Origin: Rhodothermus sp.
GTDB lineage: Bacteria; Bacteroidota; Rhodothermia; Rhodothermales; Rhodothermaceae
Length of the DNA stretch: 41,683 nucleotides
Reading direction: 5' to 3'
Assembly: GCA_015487635.1 (NCBI GenBank)
Contig: WFPM01000035.1
Span: 1-41,683, forward strand
Below the pieces are notes generated by a model. It saw only the letters and a program-made list of their open reading frames with translations. It searched no databases and had not been told where the DNA came from. Shown here piece by piece: positions 33,878-41,683 of the stretch. Position numbers and translations under genes: made by a program. Every line of letters begins with the position of its first letter. Within the stretch, counting starts at the first letter, position 1.

Positions 33878-34900
33878 ATGTTGTTCAGACCGGATATGCT
33901 GCTACCGAAAACCTATCGCAAACTGGTGGCCCGGCGGCTGTCCCCGCATTTCCGGGAGGCTGCCGAGATCGTTGAAGTGCCGACGCCGCGGCCCGGTCCC
34001 GGCGAACTGCTGATCCGCAACCGGTTTGCCGGGGTGAATGCGACCGACGTCAACATCACGGCGGGCCGCTACCGTTCCGCCATGACGCCGCCGTTCGACT
34101 TGGGCGCCGAGGCGGTAGGGGAGGTGGTGGCCGTAGGGGAGGGCGTCCGGGACTTCCGTCCGGGCGATCCGGTGGGGACGATCAAGCTGGGCGGCGGTTA
34201 TGCCGAGTACCAGATCGTGCCGGCCAAGCATGCCATCCCGGTACCGGAAGTCTCGGCCGAAGTGGTGAGCCTGCTGGTCAGCGGCCTGACGGCTTCGATC
34301 TCTCTGCAGGAGGTGGCCCGCATCCGCGCTGGCGAAAAGGTGCTGGTGACGGCCGCCGCCGGCGGGACCGGCCAGTACGCGGTGCAACTGGCCCACATGA
34401 CCGGCTGCACGGTGATCGGCACCTGTGGTTCGGAAGAGAAAGCCGCACTGCTCCGGGAGCTGGGGTGCGATCGTGTGATCAACTATCGGGAGGAGGACGT
34501 GGCCCGCGTGCTCCGGGAAGAATTCCCGGACGGGGTGGATGTGGTTTACGAAAGCGTGGGCGGTGAGCTGTTCGATCTGTGCCTGGAGGCGCTGGCGCGG
34601 CACGGCCGGCTGCTCTGCATCGGATTCATCAGCGAATATCTGACCGGTCCACAGCCCGTGGCCCGCCCGCGCATCTATACCCGCCTGATCCCGAAATCGG
34701 CCTCGGTACACGGCTTTTTCCTGCCACACTTTGTCGCGCATTTTCGCACGCATTTGCCCCGGCTGTTCCAGCTCTATCGGAGCGGGAAGCTGCGGGTGGC
34801 TATCGATCCCACCCCCTTCGAAGGACTGGAGTCGGTGGCGGATGCTGTCGAGCATCTGCACGCCGGCCGCAACGTCGGCAAGGTGGTGGTCCGCCTTTAA
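33878..34900 (+). CDS. zinc-free MDR oxidoreductase, PTGR3/ZADH2-like
   Basis: A 340-residue medium-chain dehydrogenase/reductase of the quinone-oxidoreductase/enoyl-reductase branch. KTYRKLVARRLSPHFREAAE near residue 10, followed by NRFAGVNATDVNITAGRY, closely resembles animal ZADH2/PTGR3, which reduces 15-keto prostaglandins (an enone). The cofactor loop is VLVTAAAGGTGQYAVQLAH with CGSEEKAALLRELGCDRVIN after it, suggesting NADPH. Zinc-binding cysteines of alcohol dehydrogenases are absent. It may reduce enoyl or keto groups of lipid intermediates. Two in-frame ATGs (33878, 33896) are possible. It stands 9 bp after the MBL gene and 15 bp before the thiolase. Confidence 0.87.
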   Translation: MLFRPDMLLPKTYRKLVARRLSPHFREAAEIVEVPTPRPGPGELLIRNRFAGVNATDVNITAGRYRSAMTPPFDLGAEAVGEVVAVGEGVRDFRPGDPVGTIKLGGGYAEYQIVPAKHAIPVPEVSAEVVSLLVSGLTASISLQEVARIRAGEKVLVTAAAGGTGQYAVQLAHMTGCTVIGTCGSEEKAALLRELGCDRVINYREEDVARVLREEFPDGVDVVYESVGGELFDLCLEALARHGRLLCIGFISEYLTGPQPVARPRIYTRLIPKSASVHGFFLPHFVAHFRTHLPRLFQLYRSGKLRVAIDPTPFEGLESVADAVEHLHAGRNVGKVVVRL

Positions 34901-34915
34901 CCAGTCGATCCGACC

Positions 34916-36130
34916 ATGGCCCGCGAAGCCTACGTTTTCGATGCGATCCGCACGCCCCGCGGACGGGGCAAGACGACCGGATCGCTTTACGAGGTCAAGC
35001 CCATCGACCTGCTCACCACGCTCTTTGCCGAGCTCAAGCGGCGCCACGATCTGGATACGTCGCAGGTGGACGACGTCATCCTGGGGTGCGTGACGCCCAT
35101 CGGGGAGCAGGGCGGCAACATCGCCAAGACGGCCGCGCTCTATGCCGGATGGGACCTGTCGGTGCCGGGCGTGCAGATCAACCGCTTCTGCGCCTCCGGT
35201 CTCGATGCCGTCAACCTAGCCGCTATGAAGGTGCGCTCCGGCTGGGAAGACCTGGTGGTGGCTGGCGGTGTCGAGTCGATGTCGCGGGTGCCGATGGGCT
35301 CGGACGGCGGTCCCATGATGCTGGACCCGGCCGTCAGCATGAAGATCGGTTTTGTGCCGCAGGGCATCGGCGCGGACCTGATCGCCACGATCGAGGGCTT
35401 CACGCGCGAAGACGTCGATCGCTACGCGCTCTGCTCGCAGCAACGGGCTGCCCATGCCCGGGCCAACGGCTACTTCAAGTCGATCGTGCCCGTGCGCGAC
35501 CAGAACGGCCTGGTGGTGCTGGCCAAGGACGAACACATCCGGCCCGATACGACGCTTGAGGCGCTGGCCGCGTTGCCGCCGGCCTTCGAGATGATGGGCG
35601 CCATGGGCTTCGACGACGTGGCGCTGCAGAAGTACGTCACCGTCGAGCGCATCAACCATGTGCACACGGCAGGCAATTCGTCGGGCATCGTCGACGGAGC
35701 CGCGCTCGTCCTGATCGGCTCGAAGGAAAAGGGCGAGGCGCTGGGGCTGAAGCCGCGGGCGCGGATCGTCTCGGCCGCGCTGGTGGGCACCGAGCCCACG
35801 ATCATGCTGACCGGACCGGCGCCGGCCTCGAAAAAAGCGCTTCAGAAAGCGGGCATGACGCTCGACGACATCGACCTGATCGAGGTCAACGAGGCCTTCG
35901 CCGCGGTGGTGCTCAAGTTCATGCGCGATATGGGGCTGGAAGACGAAGGGCCCGAGCGCGTGAACGTGAACGGCGGCGCCATCGCGATGGGCCATCCGCT
36001 GGGTGCCACGGGCGCCATGCTGCTGGGCACGGCGCTTGATGAGTTGGAGCGGCGTGACCTTTCGACCGCCCTGATTACGCTGTGCGTGGGCGGCGGCATG
36101 GGCATCGCCACGATCATCGAACGGGTATGA
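34916..36130 (+). CDS. fadA: acetyl-CoA C-acyltransferase (thiolase)
   Basis: A 404-residue thiolase, the last step of beta-oxidation. The nucleophile is C92 ([13 protein letters not shown]). The catalytic His360 is in [15 protein letters not shown], and the second Cys390 is in [26 protein letters not shown] supplies the NEAF motif. The position next to an FadB-type gene makes the degradative role more likely than acetoacetyl-CoA synthesis. Its stop overlaps the next start as ATGA, so it should be translationally coupled to FadB and the two products may form a complex. Confidence 0.94.
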   Translation: MAREAYVFDAIRTPRGRGKTTGSLYEVKPIDLLTTLFAELKRRHDLDTSQVDDVILGCVTPIGEQGGNIAKTAALYAGWDLSVPGVQINRFCASGLDAVNLAAMKVRSGWEDLVVAGGVESMSRVPMGSDGGPMMLDPAVSMKIGFVPQGIGADLIATIEGFTREDVDRYALCSQQRAAHARANGYFKSIVPVRDQNGLVVLAKDEHIRPDTTLEALAALPPAFEMMGAMGFDDVALQKYVTVERINHVHTAGNSSGIVDGAALVLIGSKEKGEALGLKPRARIVSAALVGTEPTIMLTGPAPASKKALQKAGMTLDDIDLIEVNEAFAAVVLKFMRDMGLEDEGPERVNVNGGAIAMGHPLGATGAMLLGTALDELERRDLSTALITLCVGGGMGIATIIERV

Positions 36131-38289
36131 CGACCATGACTGAACAGAGGCAACCGGCTATTCGCTACGAGCGCAACGCCGACGGGATCGTCACGCTGAC
36201 GATGGACATGCCGGGGCGCTCGGCGAACGTGATCAATGAAGTGCTGGCCGAAGCGCTGGCGGCCGCTCTCGATCGGCTGGAACAAGAAAAAGACGCCATA
36301 AGCGGCGTGATTCTGACTTCGGCCAAGTCCACGTTTCTGGCCGGGGCCGATCTGGAAGGATTGCTGGCGTTGCGCGATCCGGCCGAGACGTTCCGCCGCG
36401 CCGAGCAATTCAAGGCGCTGCTCCGGCGCCTGGAGATGCTGGGGCGTCCCGTGGTGGCCGCCATTAACGGGACGGCGCTCGGTGGCGGCATGGAACTGGC
36501 ACTGGCCTGCCACCGGCGCATCGTACGCGATGATCCATCCATCCGGCTGGGCTTCCCGGAGGTGACGCTCGGCCTGATTCCCGGAGGGGGCGGCATCACC
36601 CGGCTGGTGCGGCTGCTGGGGCTGGAGGCGGCGCACCCTTACCTGATCGAAGGCCGCCACGTATCGCCTCGCGAGGCGCTTGCGGCGGGTCTGGTGCACG
36701 AACTGGCCGAAAGCAATGAAGCGCTGCTGGAAAAGGCCCGCGCCTGGATCCTTTCGCGTCCGGATCCCACGCAACCCTGGGATCGGCCGGACTACCGGAT
36801 GCCCGGCGGGGATCCCCGCCATCCGCGCATGATGCAGATGCTGGCCGTGGCGCCGGCCATGCTCCGCAAGCAGACCTGGGGCAACTACCCGGCACCCGAG
36901 GCCATCTTGAGCGCCGCCGTCGAAGGCGCACTCGTGACGTTCGACACGGCCAGCCGCATCGAGTCGCGCTACTTCGCCCGCGTGGCCACCGGCCAGGTGG
37001 CGAAGAATATGATCCAGACGTTCTGGTTTCAGCTCAACGAGATCAACAGGGGGCGCAGCCGTCCGGCCGGAATTCCGTCCACCGATACGAAGAAAGTTGG
37101 CGTGCTCGGGGCCGGCCTGATGGGTCATGGCATCGCCTACGTGACGGCCCTGGCAGGCATGGAGGTGGTGCTGAAGGACCTGACGCTGGAAAAGGCCGAG
37201 GCCGGCAAGGCCCGCATTGCGAAGCTGCTCGACGAACGCGTGGCGAAGGGACGTCTCTCGCCCGAAGAGAAGCAGGCCGTGCTCGACCGCATCCGCACGA
37301 CCGACCGCGTCGAAGACCTGGCCGGGTGCGATCTGGTGATCGAGGCGGTCTTCGAAAACCGGGAGATCAAAGCGCAGGTCATCCGAGAAACCGAGACGGT
37401 ACTGCCCGAAGACGCCGTTTTCGGCTCGAACACTTCGACGCTCCCCATCACCAGCCTGGCCGCCTATTCCCGGCGCCCGCACCGGTTCGTGGGCATTCAC
37501 TTCTTCTCACCGGTGCATCGCATGCGCCTGGTGGAGCTGATTCGCGGACGCCAGACCTCCGACGAAGCGCTGGCAAAGGCGTTCGACTACGTACGCAAAA
37601 TCGGCAAGACGCCGATCGTGGTGAACGACCGCCGCGGCTTCTACACGTCGCGCGTCTTCGGCACCTACCTGAACGAAGGGCTGGCGCTGCTGGCCGAAGG
37701 GCAGCATCCGCGCGCCATCGAGGTGGCAGGCCGCCAGGCGGGTATGCCCATCGGACCGCTGGCCGTGGCCGATGAGGTGAGCCTGCAGCTCATGCAGCAC
37801 ATCCGCGAGCAGACGGAAAAAGACCTGGCCGCCGAGGGCAAAACGCTCCCGCCGCATCCGGCCTATCGGGTGCTCGACGTGATGGTGCGCGAGCATGGCC
37901 GGCTCGGCAAGGCGCACGGTGCGGGCTTCTACGAGTATCCGAAAGACGGCCCCAAATACCTGTGGCCGGAGTTGCGACGGCTCTTCCCGCCGCAGGGTGA
38001 GCCGCTGCCGCAGCAGGAGATGATCGACCGCCTGCTGTTTGTGCAGGCGCTGGAGACCGTACGCTGTCTGGACGAAGGCGTGCTGACCTCGGTGGCCGAC
38101 GCCAACATCGGGAGCGTCTTCGGCTGGGGTTTTGCGCCGTTTCACGGGGGTACGCTCCAGTTCATCAACGCCTACGGCCTGGAGCGCTTTGTGGCACGGG
38201 CCGAAGCGCTGGCCGCGCGCTATGGCGAACGGTTCATGCCGCCGGAGCGTCTTCGCGACATGGCCCGCCGGGGTGAAGTGTTTGTCTGA
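36127..38289 (+). CDS. fadB: fatty-acid oxidation multifunctional enzyme (enoyl-CoA hydratase / 3-hydroxyacyl-CoA dehydrogenase)
   Basis: A 720-residue FadB/FadJ-type fusion. Residues ~10-300 are enoyl-CoA hydratase: [20 protein letters not shown] gives the oxyanion hole and [16 protein letters not shown] the catalytic glutamate. The hydroxyacyl-CoA dehydrogenase starts near residue 322 with [16 protein letters not shown] (NAD site), then [11 protein letters not shown] and [15 protein letters not shown] with the catalytic His. The C-terminal helical half includes [22 protein letters not shown] 36127 overlaps the thiolase stop by 4 bp. An earlier in-frame start at 36082 lies within the thiolase and is not used. 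No acyl-CoA dehydrogenase or ligase is in the operon, so those steps must be encoded elsewhere. Confidence 0.95.
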   Translation: MTTMTEQRQPAIRYERNADGIVTLTMDMPGRSANVINEVLAEALAAALDRLEQEKDAISGVILTSAKSTFLAGADLEGLLALRDPAETFRRAEQFKALLRRLEMLGRPVVAAINGTALGGGMELALACHRRIVRDDPSIRLGFPEVTLGLIPGGGGITRLVRLLGLEAAHPYLIEGRHVSPREALAAGLVHELAESNEALLEKARAWILSRPDPTQPWDRPDYRMPGGDPRHPRMMQMLAVAPAMLRKQTWGNYPAPEAILSAAVEGALVTFDTASRIESRYFARVATGQVAKNMIQTFWFQLNEINRGRSRPAGIPSTDTKKVGVLGAGLMGHGIAYVTALAGMEVVLKDLTLEKAEAGKARIAKLLDERVAKGRLSPEEKQAVLDRIRTTDRVEDLAGCDLVIEAVFENREIKAQVIRETETVLPEDAVFGSNTSTLPITSLAAYSRRPHRFVGIHFFSPVHRMRLVELIRGRQTSDEALAKAFDYVRKIGKTPIVVNDRRGFYTSRVFGTYLNEGLALLAEGQHPRAIEVAGRQAGMPIGPLAVADEVSLQLMQHIREQTEKDLAAEGKTLPPHPAYRVLDVMVREHGRLGKAHGAGFYEYPKDGPKYLWPELRRLFPPQGEPLPQQEMIDRLLFVQALETVRCLDEGVLTSVADANIGSVFGWGFAPFHGGTLQFINAYGLERFVARAEALAARYGERFMPPERLRDMARRGEVFV

Positions 38290-38303
38290 AATCCTGCAGA
38301 AAT

Positions 38304-38741
38304 ATGGCAACCACGACGATCTGGAAACAACCGGCCACGCTGGACGACCTGAACCGGATGACCGAGGGCAACATGCTGGGACACCTGGGCATCCGGTTCG
38401 TGGAGATCGGTGACGACTATCTGGTGGCCACGATGCCCGTCGATCACCGCACGCAACAGCCGTTCGGGTTGCTGCACGGTGGGGCCTCGGTGGCGCTGGC
38501 CGAGTCGATGGGAAGCGTCGGCTCCCACCTGTGCATCGACGTGGCGCGCTACTACTGTGTGGGGCTGGAGATCAACGCGAACCACATCCGCGCGGTGCGT
38601 TCCGGTCAGGTGAAGGGGGTGGCCCGGCCGCTCCACATCGGCCGTCGGACGCAGGTGTGGGACATCCGCATTTACGACGAACAGGAACGGCTCGTGTGCG
38701 TCAGCCGTCTGACGCTGGCCGTCTTGCCCTATCAGGAATAA
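38304..38741 (+). CDS. PaaI-type hotdog-fold thioesterase
   Basis: A 145-residue acyl-CoA thioesterase of the PaaI/YdiI/MenI group. The hotdog motif GLLHGGASVALAESMGSVGS has the HGG and the catalytic Glu. VGLEINANHIRAVRSGQVKG forms the central strand pair. It probably acts as a tetramer or hexamer in the cytoplasm and releases CoA from stalled acyl-CoA intermediates. The strong E-x-x-G-S-x-G-S form is closer to YdiI/MenI than to PaaI, so the substrate is open. It is the last metabolic gene in the TetR-controlled operon, with 14 bp to FadB before it and 4 bp to the MntA gene after it. Confidence 0.9.
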   Translation: MATTTIWKQPATLDDLNRMTEGNMLGHLGIRFVEIGDDYLVATMPVDHRTQQPFGLLHGGASVALAESMGSVGSHLCIDVARYYCVGLEINANHIRAVRSGQVKGVARPLHIGRRTQVWDIRIYDEQERLVCVSRLTLAVLPYQE

Positions 38742-38745
38742 AGCT

Positions 38746-39036
38746 ATGCGGCTTCGGGCGCAGGACAGGGAACGCATCAAGCAGATTGCCCGCGAGGTGT
38801 TCGGCCCCGGCACGCGGGTGTTTCTGTTAGGGAGCCGCGTCGACCCCCACCGAAAGGGCGGCGATGTGGACCTTTACGTGATCCCGGCCGTGCGCGAAAA
38901 TCTTTTCGATCGTAAGTTGACCTTCCTAGCCCGCCTGAAGCGGCAGCTCGGCGATCGAAAGATCGATGTGGTGCTGGCCGAAGATCCTGCCCGGCCCATT
39001 GAACAGGTGGCCCTGCAGGAGGGCATTGAGCTATGA
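38746..39036 (+). CDS. mntA: MNT-domain nucleotidyltransferase antitoxin (MntA-like)
   Basis: A 96-residue minimal nucleotidyltransferase. G29-S30 and the D40-x-D42 pair (LLGSRVDPHRKGGDVDLYV) are the active-site motif GS-x9-D-x-D, and D74 in KIDVVLA is the third carboxylate. The next gene encodes an HEPN protein. In the studied MntA-HepT systems MntA adds AMP units to a tyrosine of HepT and silences it. All catalytic residues are present, so the enzyme should be active. Its end overlaps the HEPN start by 4 bp. CAGGAA before the ATG is a fair ribosome site. Only 4 bp separate it from the thioesterase gene, so it may share that operon's transcript. Confidence 0.9.
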   Translation: MRLRAQDRERIKQIAREVFGPGTRVFLLGSRVDPHRKGGDVDLYVIPAVRENLFDRKLTFLARLKRQLGDRKIDVVLAEDPARPIEQVALQEGIEL

Positions 39037-39515
39037 AGGCGCTGGCCCAGGCGAAGGCACGTTTCGAAGCGTATGTGCGCGAGATGGAGCGGCACCTCCA
39101 GCGCCTTCGGTATGCCTGGACGCAGCTTGGCGGGCCGCGCCCGCTCACGGAGCAGGCGGTGAGCGCATTGCTGGCGCAACCATCACAGGTCGCGCTGCTG
39201 GATCAGATTGTTTATCGCTTCGCAAAAATGCAGGATGCGCTGGGGCGTATGTTTCGCTGGTGGCTGTATCTCAAAGGGGAGCCCGTCGAGTCGATGTCGA
39301 TGATCGACATGGTAAATCAGGCCGCAAGGCTTGGCCTGCCCATTGATGAAGAGACCTGGTTCAAGCTCCGTGCGTTGCGCAAGGTGCTGGCGCATGAATA
39401 CGAGGAAGAGCCCGCTTCGATAGCGCAGATGCTGAGTCAAATTGCGGTGGCGCAGGAGACGCTGGTCCAACTGTTTGAAGCTATGAAACGCGACCGGGGC
39501 GTTTCGGCGCCGTAG
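39033..39515 (+). CDS. hepT: HEPN-domain ribonuclease toxin (HepT-like)
   Basis: A 160-residue all-helical HEPN protein. The motif R116-x4-H121-x-Y123 (LRKVLAHEYEEEP) is the RNase site of HepT toxins, and Y123 is the tyrosine that MntA-type enzymes AMPylate. The conserved upstream helix (LLDQIVYRFAKMQDALGRMF) also fits. It is overlapped by 4 bp with MntA, so toxin and antitoxin should be made together. The antitoxin-first order is seen here. HepT toxins cut tRNA or mRNA when free; the target is not known. 40 bp without a clear terminator follow before the next gene. Confidence 0.88.
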   Translation: MKALAQAKARFEAYVREMERHLQRLRYAWTQLGGPRPLTEQAVSALLAQPSQVALLDQIVYRFAKMQDALGRMFRWWLYLKGEPVESMSMIDMVNQAARLGLPIDEETWFKLRALRKVLAHEYEEEPASIAQMLSQIAVAQETLVQLFEAMKRDRGVSAP

Positions 39516-39555
39516 GTTTGCGTGTTGTTTCTGCAATCCAGAAGCCGAGAAAATC

Positions 39556-40749
39556 ATGATGCAGGAGGCCTCGTTGCCCGGAGCTTCGCCCGGCATGCAG
39601 CGCCAGCTGCAGATCTACCTGAGCGGGCTGGCCGGTGAAAAGCCGTCGTTTCCTATTGCCATTGAGGCGCTGGAGGCGCAGGCGCGCAAGGTGTTGCGGC
39701 CCGAGGCCGCAGCCTATCTGTTCGGTGGGGCGGGTGGTGAGGAGACGGTGCGGGCCAATCGGGAGGCATTCCGCCGCTGGCGGCTGGTACCGCGCATGCT
39801 CCGGGGCGTGGGAACGCGCGACCTGAGCGTGGAACTGCTGGGACGCCGGTTTCCGGCGCCCGTGCTGCTGGCGCCCATCGGCGTGCAGGGCATGCTGCAC
39901 CCGGAGGGCGAACTGGCCGTGGCGCGGGCGGCCGCCGCCGTGGGCGTGCCGTTCGTGCTGAGCACGGTTTCGTCACAGCCCCTCGAAGCGGTGGCCGAGG
40001 CGATGGGTACGGCGCCGCGCTGGTTTCAGCTCTACTGGAGCCGGGATCCGGAGCTGACCCTCAGCCTGATCCGCCGGGCCGAGGCGGCCGGCTACGAAGC
40101 GCTCGTCGTGACGCTCGACACAACGCTGCTGGCCTGGCGCGAACAGGACCTGGCGCACGCCTACCTGCCGTTTCTGCAGGGCGAAGGGCTGGCAAACTAT
40201 TTCACCGATCCAGTCTTCCGAAGCCGGCTCGATGAGCCGCCCGAGGCCAATCCGACGGCCGCTATCCTGACGTTTGCCCGCGTGTTTTCCAACCCGGACC
40301 TGACCTGGGACGATCTGGCTTTTCTGCAGGAGAACACCCGGCTGCCGATTCTGCTGAAGGGGATCCTGCACCTGGACGATGCCCGGCGGGCGGCCGAGGC
40401 GGGCGTGGCCGGGGTGATCGTCTCGAACCACGGCGGCCGTCAGGTGGACGGCGCGATTGCCGCGCTTGAGGCGCTGCCGGCCGTGGTGGAGGCGGTGGGG
40501 GACCGGCTGACCGTGCTGTTCGACAGCGGTATCCGACGGGCGGCCGATGTGCTCAAGGCGATGGCGCTGGGGGCCCGGGCCGTGTTGCTGGGGCGGCCCT
40601 ACGCGTGCGGGCTGGCCGTGGGGGGCGAAGCCGGCGTACGCTTCGTGCTGGAAAACCTGCTGGCCGAACTCGACCTGGCGCTGGGCCTGCTCGGCTGCCG
40701 AAGCTGGGACGAGGTGGACCGCTCGGTGTTGTATAATGCGGCCGTTTAA
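39556..40749 (+). CDS. FMN-dependent alpha-hydroxy acid oxidase, lactate 2-monooxygenase-like
   Basis: A 397-residue FMN enzyme of the lactate oxidase family. PVLLAPIGVQGMLHPEGELA near residue 95, STVSSQPLEAVAEAMG, FQLYWSRDPELTLSLIRRAE and GVIVSNHGGRQVDGAIAALE (catalytic His and Arg) are in order. LAWREQDLAHAYLPFLQGEG followed by ANYFTDPVFR is a mark of mycobacterial lactate 2-monooxygenase and separates it from LldD. The expected activity is L-lactate to acetate + CO2 + H2O, or oxidation of a related 2-hydroxy acid. The protein begins with a double Met (39556/39559). It stands after the toxin-antitoxin pair and may be a separate unit, though no promoter was found. Confidence 0.88.
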   Translation: MMQEASLPGASPGMQRQLQIYLSGLAGEKPSFPIAIEALEAQARKVLRPEAAAYLFGGAGGEETVRANREAFRRWRLVPRMLRGVGTRDLSVELLGRRFPAPVLLAPIGVQGMLHPEGELAVARAAAAVGVPFVLSTVSSQPLEAVAEAMGTAPRWFQLYWSRDPELTLSLIRRAEAAGYEALVVTLDTTLLAWREQDLAHAYLPFLQGEGLANYFTDPVFRSRLDEPPEANPTAAILTFARVFSNPDLTWDDLAFLQENTRLPILLKGILHLDDARRAAEAGVAGVIVSNHGGRQVDGAIAALEALPAVVEAVGDRLTVLFDSGIRRAADVLKAMALGARAVLLGRPYACGLAVGGEAGVRFVLENLLAELDLALGLLGCRSWDEVDRSVLYNAAV

Positions 40750-41071
40750 GCGACATGCCGAGATGTATTGCTATCTTACGGCAACGCTTACCCGTGTCGC
40801 AGGGTTTACGCTGTCCGAATTTGTGCAAAGCAGAGGGCAGATGGCCGGGTGGCTAGGGAAACGAAGGACATGTCGCGCTGAACGGCATTACGGATGAAGT
40901 CAGCGTTACCTTCATAGGATCTTCCTTATCTACCGGCTTGCTGCTCGCCCTGCGCCTGAGCCACCATAATGCCTGCGCCGATCTGGCCTTTTGATCCGGA
41001 GGGGATGAAAGCTTTCTCTTCGCCGAACCTGTCTTCCTTTTCGTCGAACTTCAGAGCCTGTCGAAGCAGCC
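40750..41071 (+). other. 322-bp intergenic stretch, nothing recognised
   Basis: No open frame with a ribosome site and family character is present. No strong hairpin with a T-run, tRNA, or known riboswitch core was seen. It contains GAGCCTGTCGAAG (41054-41066), which resembles half of a short repeat found between genes in many bacteria, but no second half is present. Confidence 0.4.
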
Positions 41072-41683
41072 ATGCGCGCGTCTATCTACTGGCTGAGCGT
41101 GGGCCTGCTGGCCCTGACGCTGACGGGATGCGAGCCGTCCCTGGTGGGCGAGTTGCCCCGGGAGGCGGCCCTGCCGGTTGAGGGCACGACGCCGTTGCCG
41201 GGCCTGGCGGCAGGCGCGGTAGAAAACGGCGTTGCGGTGCAGCAGGAGCTGGCCGATCGCGCGGCGGTGCTGGCCTGGCTGCAGCGGGTGCGTGCGCGGC
41301 TGGGGGTGCCGTATGTGGCGTTTGTGAGCTGGTGGGACGGCCGGGGGCGCTATCGGTACCGGTACGTGGCCCTGCGGGTGCCGGCGCGGTGGGTGGCCGA
41401 AAGTCAGGGACGGGTGCAGGTGTTCTGGTACCGAGGGCAGACGAAGGCAGGTCGGGTGCAGCGGATGGTGGCGGCGTGGGTGCCGGATCATGCGGGGGTG
41501 CGGCGGGTGCTGGCCCGCTGGGTGGGCTGGCGTCATCCGCGGGGCAAGGGGAAGGGCTTGGCGGCGGCTTACATTGCCGATGAGTGTGAGGCAAGCGGGG
41601 CCACGTCGATCGTGTACGTGCCGGCGTGTGGGTGTTTTTGGTTTGAGGCGTTGGAGGTGGTGTGTTCGGCCGAGGGGGGAGGC
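41072..41683 (+). CDS. lipoprotein of unknown function (runs off right edge)
   Basis: The frame from ATG 41072 stays open to the edge (204 codons). A signal with lipobox LTLTGC puts the lipidated Cys near residue 20. The mature part has a mixed region (RAAVLAWLQRVRARLGVPYV, then SWWDGRGRYRYRYVALRVP) and then a Cys-containing stretch (DECEAS, PACGCFWFE, VVCSAEGGG) with four cysteines in about 30 residues. I do not recognise the family. The reading frame uses many GTG, GCG and TGT codons and is strongly G-rich toward the edge, unlike most genes here. It could be a surface or periplasmic protein with disulfides or a metal site. No ribosome site is strong. Confidence 0.7.
   Translation, partial: MRASIYWLSVGLLALTLTGCEPSLVGELPREAALPVEGTTPLPGLAAGAVENGVAVQQELADRAAVLAWLQRVRARLGVPYVAFVSWWDGRGRYRYRYVALRVPARWVAESQGRVQVFWYRGQTKAGRVQRMVAAWVPDHAGVRRVLARWVGWRHPRGKGKGLAAAYIADECEASGATSIVYVPACGCFWFEALEVVCSAEGGG

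Noticed and set aside
35842-37500. 552-codon minus-strand open frame
   Set aside because: It mirrors the thiolase and FadB genes and has mirrored-gene composition.
41054-41066. GAGCCTGTCGAAG as a REP-type repeat
   Set aside because: Only one half is present and no second copy was noticed in the window.
1-41683. CRISPR arrays, transposons, prophage, tRNA or rRNA genes
   Set aside because: No regularly spaced repeats, transposase motifs, phage proteins or tRNA-like T-loop sequences were noticed anywhere in the window.

Overview
The window looks like chromosomal DNA of a Rhodothermus-type bacterium (Rhodothermota/Bacteroidota side), probably R. marinus or a close relative. The grounds are high GC with strong GC3 codon use, a type IX secretion sorting domain on one secreted protein, two promoters that fit the Bacteroidota -33 TTG / -7 TAnnTTTG pattern, and an inositol-lipid gene trio that matches what I recall being described biochemically for R. 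marinus. Coding density is high. I saw no rRNA, tRNA, CRISPR array, transposase or phage gene.

Layout. 1-3241: the N-terminal part of a 7TMR-DISM sensor running off the left edge, an RluA-type pseudouridine synthase, a small unknown gene antisense at its 3' end, and oxygen-dependent coproporphyrinogen oxidase (hemF). 3357-6403: a three-gene inositol-lipid operon (CDP-alcohol phosphotransferase, inositol-1-phosphate synthase, CTP:inositol-phosphate cytidylyltransferase), closed by a bidirectional terminator. 6457-10912: PEP carboxykinase, then divergent ferrochelatase (hemH) and glutamate-1-semialdehyde aminomutase (hemL), with two 16-bp palindromes between pckA and hemH. 10851-18858 (minus): aroB, a TamB-like giant protein and RNase R. 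18915-22168: MnmM-type tRNA methyltransferase, a T9SS cargo protein, an NRDE-family protein and SixA. 22288-24612: copper nitrite reductase with a cupredoxin partner, then a Uma2-family nuclease and a decayed fragment of a second copy. 24637-25725: a small-molecule O-methyltransferase.

25859-30423 (minus): a metal-uptake operon in the order regulator (DtxR/MntR), binding lipoprotein, ATPase, permease, permease. Both permeases carry a cytoplasmic tail that looks like a winged helix, and a DtxR-like operator lies inside the promoter. 30446-32156: a SerA-like dehydrogenase with an unusually long untranslated 3' region ending in a strong terminator. 32258-38741: a TetR-controlled fatty-acid/acyl-CoA operon (regulator, MBL hydrolase, PTGR3-like reductase, thiolase, FadB-type enzyme, PaaI thioesterase) whose promoter start site falls in a perfect TGAACGATCGTTCA palindrome. 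A MntA-HepT toxin-antitoxin pair follows after 4 bp. The window ends with a lactate 2-monooxygenase-like flavoenzyme and the first 204 codons of an unknown lipoprotein.

The strongest candidates for unusual biology are the CDP-inositol lipid operon, the metal permeases with DNA-binding-like tails, the four-cysteine tail on ferrochelatase, and the toxin-antitoxin pair joined to a beta-oxidation operon. All functions are read from sequence by eye; no searches were run.
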